A DNA stretch of 64,000 nt. It comes from Leisingera aquaemixtae (GTDB lineage: Bacteria > Pseudomonadota > Alphaproteobacteria > Rhodobacterales > Rhodobacteraceae). The DNA is taken from assembly GCF_019801145.1 (NCBI RefSeq), contig NZ_JAHVJQ010000004.1:310001-374000 (forward strand), in the 5' to 3' direction. The position numbers were made by a program, and so were the translations under genes. This document shows, one piece after another, positions 52,676-61,886 of this stretch (its first letter is position 1; each line of letters starts with the position of its first letter). The notes beneath the pieces are model-generated. The model was not told where the DNA came from, made no database searches, and saw only the letters and a list, made by a program, of their open reading frames with translations.

Positions 52676-52849
52676 GTGCTGTTCAAGATCGTTGCAATCT
52701 TTCTGGTGGTGATGGCCGTGCTTGCGATGTTCGGCAAGCTGCGGTTTCCCGGCCAGAAGCAAATCAATTCCAGGCGCTGCCCGTCCTGCGGCCGCTTCAA
52801 GATCGGCAAAGGGCCGTGCGCCTGTAAGAAGGGGGATCGTGGCAAATGA
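52676..52849 (+). CDS. Small membrane protein with a zinc-ribbon tail
   Basis: 57 residues; GTG start one base after the S49 stop. A single membrane helix (KIVAIFLVVMAVLAMFG, about 4-20) precedes CPSCGRFKIGKGPCAC, a C-x2-C/C-x-C zinc-ribbon-like pattern (about 35-50), and a Lys-rich end. Overlaps the following exchanger gene by 4 bp. Unknown function; tight linkage suggests one operon with the peptidase and exchanger. Confidence 0.78.
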   Translation: MLFKIVAIFLVVMAVLAMFGKLRFPGQKQINSRRCPSCGRFKIGKGPCACKKGDRGK

Positions 52850-53808
52850 TGCCATGGCTGTATTCGGCGCTTGGTCTGGTCATCCTGCTGCTGGCGGGCG
52901 ACGCGCTGGTGCGGGGTGCGGTGAACCTCAGCCTGCGGCTGGGGGTGCCTGCACTGATCGTCAGCCTGACCATCGTTGCCTTCGGCACCTCGGCGCCGGA
53001 ACTGCTGATTGCCATCAGCGCCGTGCGCGACGGCGCCGACGGCATTGCGCTCGGTAACGTGGTGGGGTCCAATACCGCCAATATCCTCCTGGTTCTGGGC
53101 ATTCCTGCGTTGATGCGGGCCCTGCACACCAGTGAATGCAGCACCCGCAGGAACTATGTCTTCATGCTGGGCGCCTCGCTGTTGTTTATTGGCCTGGCCT
53201 TCGGAGGCACCTTCACGCTCTGGTCCGGCCTGATCCTGCTGGCCGCGCTGTCTGTGGTGTTGGGGGTGGCCTTCCGTGACGCCCGGAACCATCGCCGCAA
53301 CGGCAATGGCAATGGCTGTGCCGCGGATGCAGACTTGGAAGAGATCGAGGAAGCTGATCCGGACATGCCGTATTGGCGTGTGGGCATCTACCTGCTGCTG
53401 GGCCTGATCGGCCTGCCGCTGGGGGCCGACCTGCTGGTCGACAACGCCACCATCATTGCCCGCCTCTACGGCGTCAGCGAAACCGTGATCGGCCTAACAC
53501 TTGTGGCGATCGGCACCTCGCTGCCTGAGCTGGCGACGACCGTGATGGCCGCGCTGCGCCGCCAGGCCGATGTGGCTCTGGGCAATGTGATCGGCTCCAA
53601 CATGTTCAACCTTCTGGCCATCATCGGCATCGCCACCTTTGTCGGACCGATCAGTGTGGACCCGGAGTTCCTGCAGTTCGACCTCTGGGTGATGCTGGCG
53701 GCCTCGCTGCTGCTGATCCCGTTTGTCTTCTTCAAGCAGGACATCACCCGCATCTGGGGCGTAATCCTGACCGCTCTCTATCTGGCCTATCTCTTCGTCC
53801 TGTTCTAA
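52846..53808 (+). CDS. Calcium/sodium antiporter (CaCA family, YrbG-like)
   Basis: 320 residues with ten hydrophobic segments in two repeats. The duplicated alpha-repeat signatures are FGTSAPELLIAISAVRDGADGIALGNVVGSNTANILLVLG near 44-85 and IGTSLPELATTVMAALRRQADVALGNVIGSNMFNLLAIIG near 220-260, each with the ion-binding Glu and Asn. An acidic loop joins the halves (DADLEEIEEADPDM). Exchanges Ca2+ for Na+ or H+ across the inner membrane. Confidence 0.92.
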   Translation: MMPWLYSALGLVILLLAGDALVRGAVNLSLRLGVPALIVSLTIVAFGTSAPELLIAISAVRDGADGIALGNVVGSNTANILLVLGIPALMRALHTSECSTRRNYVFMLGASLLFIGLAFGGTFTLWSGLILLAALSVVLGVAFRDARNHRRNGNGNGCAADADLEEIEEADPDMPYWRVGIYLLLGLIGLPLGADLLVDNATIIARLYGVSETVIGLTLVAIGTSLPELATTVMAALRRQADVALGNVIGSNMFNLLAIIGIATFVGPISVDPEFLQFDLWVMLAASLLLIPFVFFKQDITRIWGVILTALYLAYLFVLF

Positions 53809-53842
53809 CTCTGTCAGTGCAGGCAGCAGCAGGGAGGCGCAG

Positions 53843-54619
53843 ATGCGGGCATTGGTGACCGGAGCGGGCAGGCGGCTGGGCCGGGCCATGGCGCTGGAGC
53901 TGGCGGCGCAAGGTTATGACGTTGCTGTGCACTACGCATCCTCTGCTCAGGAAGCCGAGGGAACGGCCGCGCAGATCCGCGAAATGGGCCGCCGAGCCGT
54001 GGCGCTGCAGGCGGACCTTCTGATCGAAGAGGAGGCCGCAGCGCTGCTGCCCCGCGCGGCTGCGGCGCTTGGCGGCCCGGTTGCATGCCTGGTCAACAAC
54101 GCCTCGGTGTTTGAGCATGACACGCTGGATTCGGCCACCCGGCGCAGCTGGGACCGGCACCTGAACAGCAACCTGCGCGCACCCTTTGTGCTGCTGCAGG
54201 CCATGGCCGCGCAGGAGGTGCCGCTGGAGCAGGATACGGGCGGCGAGCCGCGCGCCTGGGGGCTGGCGGTCAACATGATCGACCAGCGGGTGCGCAAGCT
54301 GACACCGGAGTTCATGAGCTACACCCTGGCCAAATCGGCGCTGTGGACACTGACGCAGACTGCGGCCCAGGCACTGGCGCCGCGAATCCGCGTCAACGCC
54401 ATCGGGCCGGGGCCGACCCTGCAGGGGCCGCGGCAAAGCGCAGAGCAGTTTTCCCGCCAGCGCAAGGCCACGATCTTGCAGCGCGGCGCGGATGCCGGCG
54501 ATATCACGACGGCGCTGTCCTACCTCCTGCAGGCCAAGGCGGTGACCGGCCAGATGATCTGCGTGGACGGCGGTCAGCACCTTGCCTGGCAGACCCCTGA
54601 CAGCGACGGTCTTGAGTGA
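53843..54619 (+). CDS. Pteridine-reductase/FolM-like short-chain dehydrogenase
   Basis: 258 residues. Rossmann motif ALVTGAGRRLGRAMALELAAQG at 3-24 with the GxxRRLG pattern of pteridine reductases, then CLVNNASVFEHD near 88, and catalytic Tyr/Lys in MSYTLAKSALWTLTQ near 158. C terminus GQMICVDGGQHLAWQ. Likely reduces dihydrobiopterin/dihydrofolate-like pterins with NADPH (FolM), giving low-level dihydrofolate-reductase activity. Starts 34 bp after the exchanger gene. Confidence 0.83.
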   Translation: MRALVTGAGRRLGRAMALELAAQGYDVAVHYASSAQEAEGTAAQIREMGRRAVALQADLLIEEEAAALLPRAAAALGGPVACLVNNASVFEHDTLDSATRRSWDRHLNSNLRAPFVLLQAMAAQEVPLEQDTGGEPRAWGLAVNMIDQRVRKLTPEFMSYTLAKSALWTLTQTAAQALAPRIRVNAIGPGPTLQGPRQSAEQFSRQRKATILQRGADAGDITTALSYLLQAKAVTGQMICVDGGQHLAWQTPDSDGLE

Positions 54620-54918
54620 CGCAAACAGGGGTAAAACTGTCCCTTTCCCTGCAAGTTTTGCACCGGTTCACTTGCCGTCACGGAAGCGTTACAAAAGTGC
54701 CTTTCTTTTCAAAACCTTGTCAGGGTTACGATAAAAAGTTCCGTTAATTCAGAACTTTATCAAAGCGCCTAAATTTTAGGCATCCGTCGAAAACCACCCG
54801 GAAATAAGAGAAAACGCGGGATAGCCCAAAGATATCTCCGTAGTTATCCACAGCTTCCGTGGATTTCCCCGCTCTTGATCCGGACAGGCAAACGTTGCAG
54901 CCAGGCACAGGGAATCAT
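54620..54918. promoter_or_regulatory. AT-rich regulatory region upstream of uvrC with inverted repeats and a DnaA box
   Basis: 299 bp, much more AT-rich than its surroundings. It contains AAAGTTC pairing with GAACTTT (54735-54758), a perfect 15-base palindrome GCCTAAATTTTAGGC (54767-54781), a consensus DnaA box TTATCCACA (54844-54852), and TCCAC pairing with GTGGA (54847-54863). Probably the uvrC promoter plus binding sites. No gene seen. Confidence 0.55.
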
Positions 54919-56811
54919 ATGTCTGGGCGCATGACTGAACAGCCCGCCGGAACAGCCCCGGATTCGCCCGCCCGCACCGGTTATGCGGTGATCCAGGATT
55001 ATGTAAAAACGCTGGACGCATCGCCTGGCGTTTACCGGATGCTGGATGCGGACAGCCGGGTTCTCTACGTGGGCAAGGCGCGCAACCTCAAGGCGCGGGT
55101 GTCGAACTATACCCGCCCAGGCAACAGCCCGCGGATCGAGCGGATGATCGCGCTCACTGCCTCGATGATGTTCCTGACCACCCGGACGGAAACCGAGGCG
55201 CTGCTCTTGGAGCAGAACCTGATCAAGCAGCTGAAGCCCAAGTACAATGTGCTGCTGCGCGATGACAAAAGCTTCCCGAATATTCTGGTCGCCAAGGATC
55301 ACGCCTTTCCGCAGATCAAGAAGCACCGCGGCGCCCGCAAGCAGAAGGGCAGTTACTTTGGCCCCTTTGCCAGCGCCGGCGCGGTGAACCGGACCCTGAA
55401 CCAGCTGCAAAAGGCGTTCCTGCTGCGCAACTGCTCGGATTCCATGTTCGAGACCCGCACACGCCCTTGCCTGCAGTATCAGATCAAACGCTGCACCGCG
55501 CCTTGCACCGGGCTGATCAGCGAAGAGGATTACGCCGCCAGTGTGCGCGACGCCGAACGTTTCCTGTCCGGCCGCTCCACCAAGATCCAGGAGGAGCTGG
55601 CAGAGCAGATGATGGCCGCCTCAGAGGCGATGGAGTTTGAGCGCGCCGCCGCGCTGCGCGACCGGATCAAGGCGCTGACCCAGGTGCAAACCTCGCAAGG
55701 CATCAACCCGCGCGGGGTGGCAGAGGCGGATGTGATCGGTCTGCACATGGATGGCGGCCAGGCCTGCGTGCAGGTCTTCTTCATCCGCGCCAACCAGAAC
55801 TGGGGCAATCAGGATTTCTACCCGCGGGTGGATGCAGATAACAGCCCGGCGGAAATCATGGAGGCGTTCCTGGGCCAGTTTTACAGCAACAAGGAACCGC
55901 CGCGGCAGCTGATCCTGTCCGACGGTATCGAAAATGCCGACCTGATGGAGGCTGCGCTGAGCGAGAAAGCAGACCGCAAGGTCGAGCTGCTAGTGCCGCA
56001 GCGCGGCGAAAAGACAGAGCTGGTGGCCTTTGCGGTGCGCAACGCCCGGGAAAGCCTGGCCCGCCGCATGGCCGAAAGCGCCACCCAGGCCAAACTGCTG
56101 CGCGGTCTGGCCGAGGCTTTCGGCCTGGACGGCCCGCCGCAACGGATCGAAGTCTACGACAACTCCCATATCCAGGGCACCAATGCCGTTGGCGGCATGA
56201 TCGTGATGGGGCCGGATGGCTTCCTGAAAAACGCCTACCGCAAGTTCAATATCAGGGGTGACGATCTGGTGCCGGGCGATGACTTCGGCATGATGAAGGA
56301 GGTTCTGAACCGCCGCTTCTCGCGCCTGCTGAAGGAAGATCCCGACCGTGCCAAGGGCCTTTGGCCGGATCTGCTGCTGATCGACGGCGGCGCCGGGCAG
56401 GTCTCTGCCGTGGCGGAGATCATGGAAGAGCACGGCGTGCAGGACATTCCGATGGTCGGCGTCGCCAAGGGCGTGGACCGCGATCACGGCAAGGAAGAAT
56501 TCTACCGCCCCGGCGAGAGCGCCTTTGCCCTGCAGCGCAATGATCCGGTGCTCTATTTCATCCAGCGGATGCGGGACGAGGCGCACCGCTTTGCGATCGG
56601 CACCCACCGCGCCAAACGCGCCAAGGCGGTCAGCGCCACCCCGCTGGACGAGGTGCCGGGGGTCGGGGCCTCGCGCAAGCGGGCGCTGCTGGCGCATTTC
56701 GGCAGCGCCAAAGCCGTCAGCCGTGCCAACCTGGCCGACCTCAAGGCGGTGGACGGGATCTCCGAAGCCCTGGCAGAGCGGATTTACGACCACTTCCATG
56801 CGCAGGGGTAA
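54919..56811 (+). CDS. uvrC: UvrABC excinuclease subunit C
   Basis: 630 residues from the ATG at 54919 (CAGGGAAT upstream); an ATG four codons later is possible. GIY-YIG nuclease domain: [30 protein letters not shown] near 36-65. UvrB-interacting UVR motif [30 protein letters not shown] near 225, the RNase H-like 5'-nuclease domain with [18 protein letters not shown] near 410, and the C-terminal double HhH ([22 protein letters not shown]). Makes both incisions in nucleotide excision repair. Confidence 0.96.
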   Translation: MSGRMTEQPAGTAPDSPARTGYAVIQDYVKTLDASPGVYRMLDADSRVLYVGKARNLKARVSNYTRPGNSPRIERMIALTASMMFLTTRTETEALLLEQNLIKQLKPKYNVLLRDDKSFPNILVAKDHAFPQIKKHRGARKQKGSYFGPFASAGAVNRTLNQLQKAFLLRNCSDSMFETRTRPCLQYQIKRCTAPCTGLISEEDYAASVRDAERFLSGRSTKIQEELAEQMMAASEAMEFERAAALRDRIKALTQVQTSQGINPRGVAEADVIGLHMDGGQACVQVFFIRANQNWGNQDFYPRVDADNSPAEIMEAFLGQFYSNKEPPRQLILSDGIENADLMEAALSEKADRKVELLVPQRGEKTELVAFAVRNARESLARRMAESATQAKLLRGLAEAFGLDGPPQRIEVYDNSHIQGTNAVGGMIVMGPDGFLKNAYRKFNIRGDDLVPGDDFGMMKEVLNRRFSRLLKEDPDRAKGLWPDLLLIDGGAGQVSAVAEIMEEHGVQDIPMVGVAKGVDRDHGKEEFYRPGESAFALQRNDPVLYFIQRMRDEAHRFAIGTHRAKRAKAVSATPLDEVPGVGASRKRALLAHFGSAKAVSRANLADLKAVDGISEALAERIYDHFHAQG

Positions 56812-56999
56812 CTGTCCGTTCTGGTTAAAAACGCAGACGCGCTCTTCCAGATGGGCATGTTCACCGGACAAACGGCGCACCTCACGAGAGCGGCTGAACC
56901 GGATTGCCGCCGGTCGCCGCGGTTTGCCAGTGCCAGCTATCGCCGAATTTTGTTCAAGCCCGCTTTCCACTTGGGAAACAGCCGGATAATGTGCGCCGC

Positions 57000-57671
57000 A
57001 TGAAGTGGACCTTGCCGAATATCCTCACCCTGCTGCGGCTGATCGCGGCGCCCGGCCTTGCCGTGATGTTTTTGTACTTCACCCGGCCTTATGCAGACTG
57101 GTTTGCCTTGCTGCTGTTTGTGACAGCGGCGGTGACCGACTGGTTCGACGGCTACCTGGCCCGCGCCTGGAAGCAGGAAACCAAGATGGGCGCGATGCTC
57201 GACCCGATTGCCGACAAGGCGATGGTGGTGATCGCGCTGATGATCCTGGTGGGCTATTCCGCCGAACACTGGACCCCTTGGCTGGTGCTGCCCGCCACGG
57301 TGATCCTGTTCCGCGAGGTGTTTGTATCGGGCTTGCGCGAATACCTGGGCGACACCGCCGGAACGTTGAAGGTCACCAAGCTCGCCAAGTGGAAAACCAC
57401 GGCCCAGATGATTGCCATCGCCACGCTGTTCTCGCAGGGGATCTTTGAGCACTATCTGGTGATGTCCTCCTTTGGCATGGACCAGGCGCTGATCGAGCAG
57501 ATCATGACGGGGCAGGTATCCGATGAAATGGGCCTGCGCTGGAAATTCGCCGGCATGGTCTGGACTGGCCGCATCGGCCTGTGGCTGCTGTGGATCGCCG
57601 CCGCCCTTACCGCCATCACCGGGGTGGATTACCTGCGCAAGGCAATGCCGCATCTGAAGGAGGCACACTGA
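57000..57671 (+). CDS. pgsA: CDP-diacylglycerol-glycerol-3-phosphate 3-phosphatidyltransferase
   Basis: 223 residues from the ATG at 57000; a longer frame has no ribosome site. Starts MKWTLPNILTLLRLIAAPGL; the CDP-alcohol phosphotransferase signature D-x2-DG-x2-AR-x8-G-x3-D-x3-D is complete in DWFDGYLARAWKQETKMG and AMLDPIADK near 45-72. Several membrane helices. Commits CDP-DAG to phosphatidylglycerol. The last base overlaps the moaD ATG, so it forms one operon with moaD-moaE, though the functions differ. Confidence 0.94.
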   Translation: MKWTLPNILTLLRLIAAPGLAVMFLYFTRPYADWFALLLFVTAAVTDWFDGYLARAWKQETKMGAMLDPIADKAMVVIALMILVGYSAEHWTPWLVLPATVILFREVFVSGLREYLGDTAGTLKVTKLAKWKTTAQMIAIATLFSQGIFEHYLVMSSFGMDQALIEQIMTGQVSDEMGLRWKFAGMVWTGRIGLWLLWIAAALTAITGVDYLRKAMPHLKEAH

Positions 57672-57916
57672 TGGATGTCCTTTATTTCGCCTGGGTGCGC
57701 GAACGCATTGGCCTGCCGCGCGAGCGGGTGGAGACCACTGCCGCTACGGTCGCGGATCTGGTCGAAGAACTCCGCTCCCGCGAGGAGCGCTATGCCGCTG
57801 CCTTTGCCGACCTGTCGGCGCTGCGGGTAGCACTGGACCAGGAGTTGTCGGAATTCGACGCGCCGCTTGATGGCGTGCGCGAGGTCGCCTTTTTCCCGCC
57901 GATGACCGGAGGTTGA
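57671..57916 (+). CDS. moaD: Molybdopterin synthase small subunit
   Basis: 81 residues. Ubiquitin-like fold starting MDVLYFAWVRERIGL and ending PPMTGG; the C-terminal Gly-Gly is the thiocarboxylate sulfur carrier. The ATG overlaps the pgsA stop (TGATG) and moaE follows 4 bp later. With MoaE it inserts the dithiolene sulfurs of molybdopterin. Confidence 0.94.
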   Translation: MDVLYFAWVRERIGLPRERVETTAATVADLVEELRSREERYAAAFADLSALRVALDQELSEFDAPLDGVREVAFFPPMTGG

Positions 57917-57920
57917 GGCA

Positions 57921-58367
57921 ATGCGGATTTCCGTGCAGGAAGCCCCGTTTGAACTTGGCGCCGAAAGCGATGCCTTTGCCGCCGGTGTGGCGAATGCAGG
58001 CGCCGTGGTGACCTTTACCGGTGTGGTGCGCGATGCCGACCAGGGCGGGCTTCAGGCGATGGAGATCGAGCATTACCCGGGCATGACGGAAAAGGCGCTG
58101 ACTGCCATTGCGGAGGAGGCCATGAGCCGCTGGTCGCTGGCCGATGCGCTGGTGATCCACCGCCACGGCCGCCTGGCCCCGGGCGAGCGTATCATGATGG
58201 TCGCCACCGCGGCGCGCCACCGCAAGGATGCGTTTGAAGCGGCGGAATACCTGATGGATTACCTGAAATCCCGCGCGCCGTTCTGGAAGAAGGAAATCCT
58301 GGCCGGCGGCACCTCCGACTGGGTGGCCGCCAAGGACGCCGATGAGGATGCCCTGAAGCGCTGGTAA
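57921..58367 (+). CDS. moaE: Molybdopterin synthase large subunit
   Basis: 148 residues. AVVTFTGVVRDADQGG near 27-42, LEHYPGMTEKAL-type block (MEIEHYPGMTEKAL), IHRHGRLAPGERIMMVATAARHRKDAFEAAEYLMDYLKSRAPFWKKE near 75-120 with the catalytic Lys in the RAPFWKKE segment. Forms an alpha2beta2 complex with MoaD. Last gene of the uvrC-pgsA-moaD-moaE run, closed by the hairpin element at 58381. Confidence 0.95.
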   Translation: MRISVQEAPFELGAESDAFAAGVANAGAVVTFTGVVRDADQGGLQAMEIEHYPGMTEKALTAIAEEAMSRWSLADALVIHRHGRLAPGERIMMVATAARHRKDAFEAAEYLMDYLKSRAPFWKKEILAGGTSDWVAAKDADEDALKRW

Positions 58368-58380
58368 GCCAAGGAGGCGG

Positions 58381-58457
58381 GGCGGGGGCTCCCGCCAGCT
58401 GTTCAATCATCCGGGATGATTGCCATCTGTCGGGCCCGGCGCCGCGCGTTGCGCGGC
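58381..58457. repeat. Three-hairpin intergenic palindromic element, copy 2
   Basis: GGCGGG-GGCT-CCCGCC (58381-58396), CAATCATCC and GGATGATTG (58404-58422), GTCGGGCCCGGC and GCCGCGC-GTT-GCGCGGC (58441-58457). Same order as copy 1 at 11223-11300, with the middle stem changed on both sides but still complementary. Between converging moaE and a minus-strand gene. Confidence 0.75.
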
Positions 58458-58650
58458 GTTCCCCCTTCGCTGAGGAGGCCTGAACGGGCAGGTCTGCGCA
58501 TTCAGGCCCAGCTTGAGTTTGATTGAAGGCTGGCGCGGCAAGGAAAAGCCGCTTCGCGGGGCCTGCGGCCTCCTTGACCCGCCGGCGGCAAGAAGCGGCC
58601 CGCGGCGCGCATCAGCGCGGCCTGCAGGCGCGGGAGCATCCCCGGCTAAG

Positions 58651-58965
58651 TCAGTGCGGGATCTGGCTGCGCAGTTCCTCTGCCTCGCGGCGGGCCTCGC
58701 GAAGGCCATCCATCGCGGCACGCAGTTCCGCCTCGGTCTGGGTCAGCTGGTTGGTCAGTTCCGCCTCGCGCTGCTGCAGGTAGGTGATCGCCTGGTCGCG
58801 GGTTTCCTCCGCCTCATGCAGCTCCTGGCTCATCCGGTCGAGGTCGGCCACGTCGCTCTGCCGCACCCGGGTGAAACGGTGCACCAGCCAGTTGGCAAAC
58901 CAGCCCATGGCAAAGGCCGCAAACAGGATGATCGCGGTGGTGATGATGAACTCGGTCCTGTTCAT
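58651..58965 (-). CDS. Small membrane-anchored coiled-coil protein
   Basis: 104 residues. N-terminal membrane helix EFIITTAIILFAAFAMGWFANWLV (about 5-28) then a long coiled coil from about 42 to the end (DRMSQELHEAEETRDQAITYLQQREAELTNQL and following). No family recognised. The ATG overlaps the stop of the OmpA-family gene (TAATG), so they are one operon and may act together at the envelope. Confidence 0.8.
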   Translation of the reverse strand: MNRTEFIITTAIILFAAFAMGWFANWLVHRFTRVRQSDVADLDRMSQELHEAEETRDQAITYLQQREAELTNQLTQTEAELRAAMDGLREARREAEELRSQIPH

Positions 58966-60851
58966 TACTCTGTGGTCTCCTGTGCGTCATCTGCGCTATC
59001 GGCGGCCTCGCCGCTATCCTGGCCATCTGCCGCCGCCTGCTCTGCCGGGCGGACCAGCTTGAACTCGATACGGCGGTTGGCCTCGCGGCCCTCTTCGGTG
59101 CCGTTGTCGGCAATCGGTTCGCTCTCGCCATAACCCTTGGCCGCAAAGGTGGAAGTCACCACCCGGCGCGCCCGCAGCTCGTTCAGCACCGATTGCGCCC
59201 GTGCCTGGCTGAGGTTCTGGTTCATCGACTCGCGGCCCTGGCTGTCGGTGTGGCCCTGGATCTCCAGCCGCACCGGGCCGCAATTGCCCAGAACTTCGGC
59301 GATCCGGTCCATGGTTCCGGCGCTTTCCGCCGCGATGGTGGCAGAGCCGGGCTCAAAGGCGATCTTGGCCTCGCTCTGGGCGCTGGCCAGCTGCGCCTCG
59401 CAGAGTTCCGGTGGAATCGGCTGGTCCGCGGGTGCGGGCGGTTCCTCGTAGCTGATGTCGAGGCCGTAGGTCTCTGCCTCGCCCAGCTTGGCGGACAGGA
59501 AACGGGCGATCTCGGACAGCGCATCCTTGCGGTAGCTCATACCGCGCAGTTCCAGGTTCTCCGGAGTCACCGTGACCGCGCCGCGCTGCAGATAGGACAG
59601 CGCCTCCAGTCCGGCCAGCACCCGCACCGGCCAGTCGGCGGGCAGGTCGGCGACAACCCGGGTGGCGGTATGCACATTCGCCGAGCCGAAGCGCGCCTTG
59701 GCATAGCTGTCCACCACGGTCCGCAGCGCCGCGTCGCTCAGCCGGCCGCGCAGCTGCACCTGGCCTTCGGGGCTTAGGGTGGCGGTGAATTCCGGCGGCC
59801 CGGCAGTGGCGCTGGCTTCGGGCACCGGCAGCACCGCATGCAGGGCAAAGACCCGGGGCAGGGCGTTTTCCAGCTCGCCCACCACATGATCGAAGGTGCC
59901 GCTAGCGGTGCCTTCCGCGGCAACCAGAGTGATGTCGGCATTGGCAATGGTGACGGAGCCTCCGCCCAGTTCGGCAACACTGGCAATGCTCAGCTCCGCC
60001 GCGCGGGCCCAGTTGGGCGAGGGCACGCCCATGCCGATCACGCAATCGGCACCGCCCTCCAGCCCGGCCGTGCGCGCCGCGGCGAGGATGCGATTTCGGC
60101 TTTCCTCGCTCTCGGCGGAACAGGCGTCGAACTGAGCGCCGTCCTTGTCCAGCAGGAACCGCAGGGTGAAGGGGGTGATCACTGGCCGCGGCGCGGCAAT
60201 GTCCATCGCCAGACGCAGCCCCGGCGGCGCCAGCCGGCCCAGCTCTTCCTCCAACTGGTGCTTGGCTTCTTCGCTGCCCGAGATCGCGGTTATGGAGACC
60301 TCGCCGGCCTCAACCGAGATCTTGGCGCGCGGCAGCAGTTTCAGCGCCTCGACCGCAAAATCCAGCGACTCCTGCCAGCCTTCCGGCTTGTCATAGCGGG
60401 CGGTTTCCAAGAGGTCCGCCACATTGCCTTCGCCGGCCAAGGCGTTAAGCTTTTTCACCATCGCGGCCCGCCCGGACCCTGACGGCATCAGCCCGATGAT
60501 TGAAATGCCGCTGTCATTGCGCAGGATCTCCGCGGAAAACCGCGGCGGCGCCAGCCCTTCGGTGGGGGGAACCTCCATCCCGTCGATAATCCGCGCCGCG
60601 TCGACGACGCTGCCGACCAGAGAAATCACCGAAAACCGGGTTGCTTCGTCCGGGGCAGTGCCTTCAAGCAGCACCTGCAGCCCGTCGGCGGTCACCTCGG
60701 CCCAGGTAAACCCCGCGCGGTCCAGCGCCTGCCGGACCCCGGTTTCGGTGCCGTGCTCCACAGCGGTGACGGCAAATCCGGCGGTGACAAGGCTCAGCCC
60801 TGCGGCGGCGGTGAAGGCCAGGCCTGGGATCAGCAGAGAAGACAAGCGCAT
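58965..60851 (-). CDS. OmpA-family protein with BON-like repeats
   Basis: 628 residues. A single N-terminal hydrophobic segment (LLIPGLAFTAAAGLSLVTAGF) may be a signal or anchor. Repeated alpha/beta modules that resemble BON domains fill about residues 30-480 (for example FTWAEVTADGLQVLLEGTAPDEATRFSVI). The C terminus is an OmpA-like peptidoglycan-binding domain: GSATIAAESAGTMDRIAEVL, LEIQGHTDSQGRESMNQNLSQARAQSVLNEL, FAAKGYGESEPIADNGTEEGREANRRIEF. A Glu/Asp-rich tail follows. It probably ties the membrane to peptidoglycan; operon with the coiled-coil protein. Confidence 0.88.
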   Translation of the reverse strand: MRLSSLLIPGLAFTAAAGLSLVTAGFAVTAVEHGTETGVRQALDRAGFTWAEVTADGLQVLLEGTAPDEATRFSVISLVGSVVDAARIIDGMEVPPTEGLAPPRFSAEILRNDSGISIIGLMPSGSGRAAMVKKLNALAGEGNVADLLETARYDKPEGWQESLDFAVEALKLLPRAKISVEAGEVSITAISGSEEAKHQLEEELGRLAPPGLRLAMDIAAPRPVITPFTLRFLLDKDGAQFDACSAESEESRNRILAAARTAGLEGGADCVIGMGVPSPNWARAAELSIASVAELGGGSVTIANADITLVAAEGTASGTFDHVVGELENALPRVFALHAVLPVPEASATAGPPEFTATLSPEGQVQLRGRLSDAALRTVVDSYAKARFGSANVHTATRVVADLPADWPVRVLAGLEALSYLQRGAVTVTPENLELRGMSYRKDALSEIARFLSAKLGEAETYGLDISYEEPPAPADQPIPPELCEAQLASAQSEAKIAFEPGSATIAAESAGTMDRIAEVLGNCGPVRLEIQGHTDSQGRESMNQNLSQARAQSVLNELRARRVVTSTFAAKGYGESEPIADNGTEEGREANRRIEFKLVRPAEQAAADGQDSGEAADSADDAQETTE

Positions 60852-60911
60852 ATGGCGGCAATTTCCCTTAGTCAGTTAGTGGCTCTTAACCTGCACAGGG
60901 CCGCGGTTCAA

Positions 60912-61874
60912 TCAAACGAACATCGCCAGCACAAAGAAGATAAGCGGGATCAGGCCGGTATCGCGGTTCAGCCGGAACAGCTGCAGCAATCTGCCGGTGT
61001 TTTCCGCGTCAAAGGCGCGCAGCTGCCAGGTCATGTGCCACCCCATCGCCCAGGGGGCGGCCAGCGCCAGCACCAGTGCCAGCACCGAGGCGCTGTCCAG
61101 CATCGCCGCAATCACCGCCAGCGCCATCAGGCTGACAAAGGCCACGATGAAGCGGCGCAGCCACATCGGGGTTTGCGTGCCGAACAGCAGGGCGGTGGAC
61201 TTCACGCCGATCAGCGCGTCGTCCTCAGTGTCCTGATGGGCATAGATGGTGTCATAAAACAGCGTCCAGGCGATACCGGCCAGGTACAGCAGCACCGGCG
61301 GCCAGCCCATGGAACCAGTGTGCGCCACCCAGGCCAGCATGGCACCCCAGTTGAAGGCGAGGCCCAGAAACACCTGCGGCCACCAGGTAAACCGCTTGGC
61401 AAACGGATACACCGTCACCGGCAGTAGCGACAGGATGCCCATGGCGATGGCCGCCTGGTTGAAAGTCAGCAGAATCGCTAGGCCAGCCAGGCATTGTAGC
61501 GCCATCCAGGCCAGCGCGCCCTTGACCGTGACCTGGCCAGAGGGGATCGGGCGGGAGCGTGTGCGTTCCACCTGGCCGTCGAAGTTGCGGTCGGTGATGT
61601 CGTTCCAGGTGCAGCCCGCCCCGCGCATCAGCCAGGCGCCGGCGGCGCAGCCGATTGCAATCCACAAGTCGCCCCACCGCGGGCTCTGATCCGCCAGGAT
61701 CGCCAGTGCCAGCCCCCACCAGCAGGGGATCAGCAACAGCCAGGTTCCGATCGGCCGGTCGGCGCGGGACAGCCGCAGATAGGGCCGGGTCCACTCCGGT
61801 GCATGTGTGTCGACCCAGTTTCCCCTGACCGCATCCGCGACCTGACCCTCTGGCGCTGGCTTTTGGCCTTGCAT
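60912..61874 (-). CDS. ubiA: 4-hydroxybenzoate octaprenyltransferase
   Basis: 320 residues from the ATG at 61874; a longer reading frame runs antisense through rsmE and is rejected. Aspartate-rich prenyl-diphosphate motifs CTWNDITDRNFDGQVERTRSRP near 105-125 and YDTIYAHQDTEDDALIGVKSTALLFG near 205-230, with about eight membrane helices between. Attaches the prenyl tail to 4-hydroxybenzoate in ubiquinone synthesis. Note that 4-hydroxybenzoate is also the PobA substrate. Head-to-head with rsmE with 12 bases between the starts. Confidence 0.95.
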   Translation of the reverse strand: MQGQKPAPEGQVADAVRGNWVDTHAPEWTRPYLRLSRADRPIGTWLLLIPCWWGLALAILADQSPRWGDLWIAIGCAAGAWLMRGAGCTWNDITDRNFDGQVERTRSRPIPSGQVTVKGALAWMALQCLAGLAILLTFNQAAIAMGILSLLPVTVYPFAKRFTWWPQVFLGLAFNWGAMLAWVAHTGSMGWPPVLLYLAGIAWTLFYDTIYAHQDTEDDALIGVKSTALLFGTQTPMWLRRFIVAFVSLMALAVIAAMLDSASVLALVLALAAPWAMGWHMTWQLRAFDAENTGRLLQLFRLNRDTGLIPLIFFVLAMFV

Positions 61875-61886
61875 ATGTAGGACCCC

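Noticed and set aside
54844-54852. DnaA box taken as evidence of a replication origin
   Set aside because: Only one consensus box was found and the surrounding genes are not typical origin neighbours.
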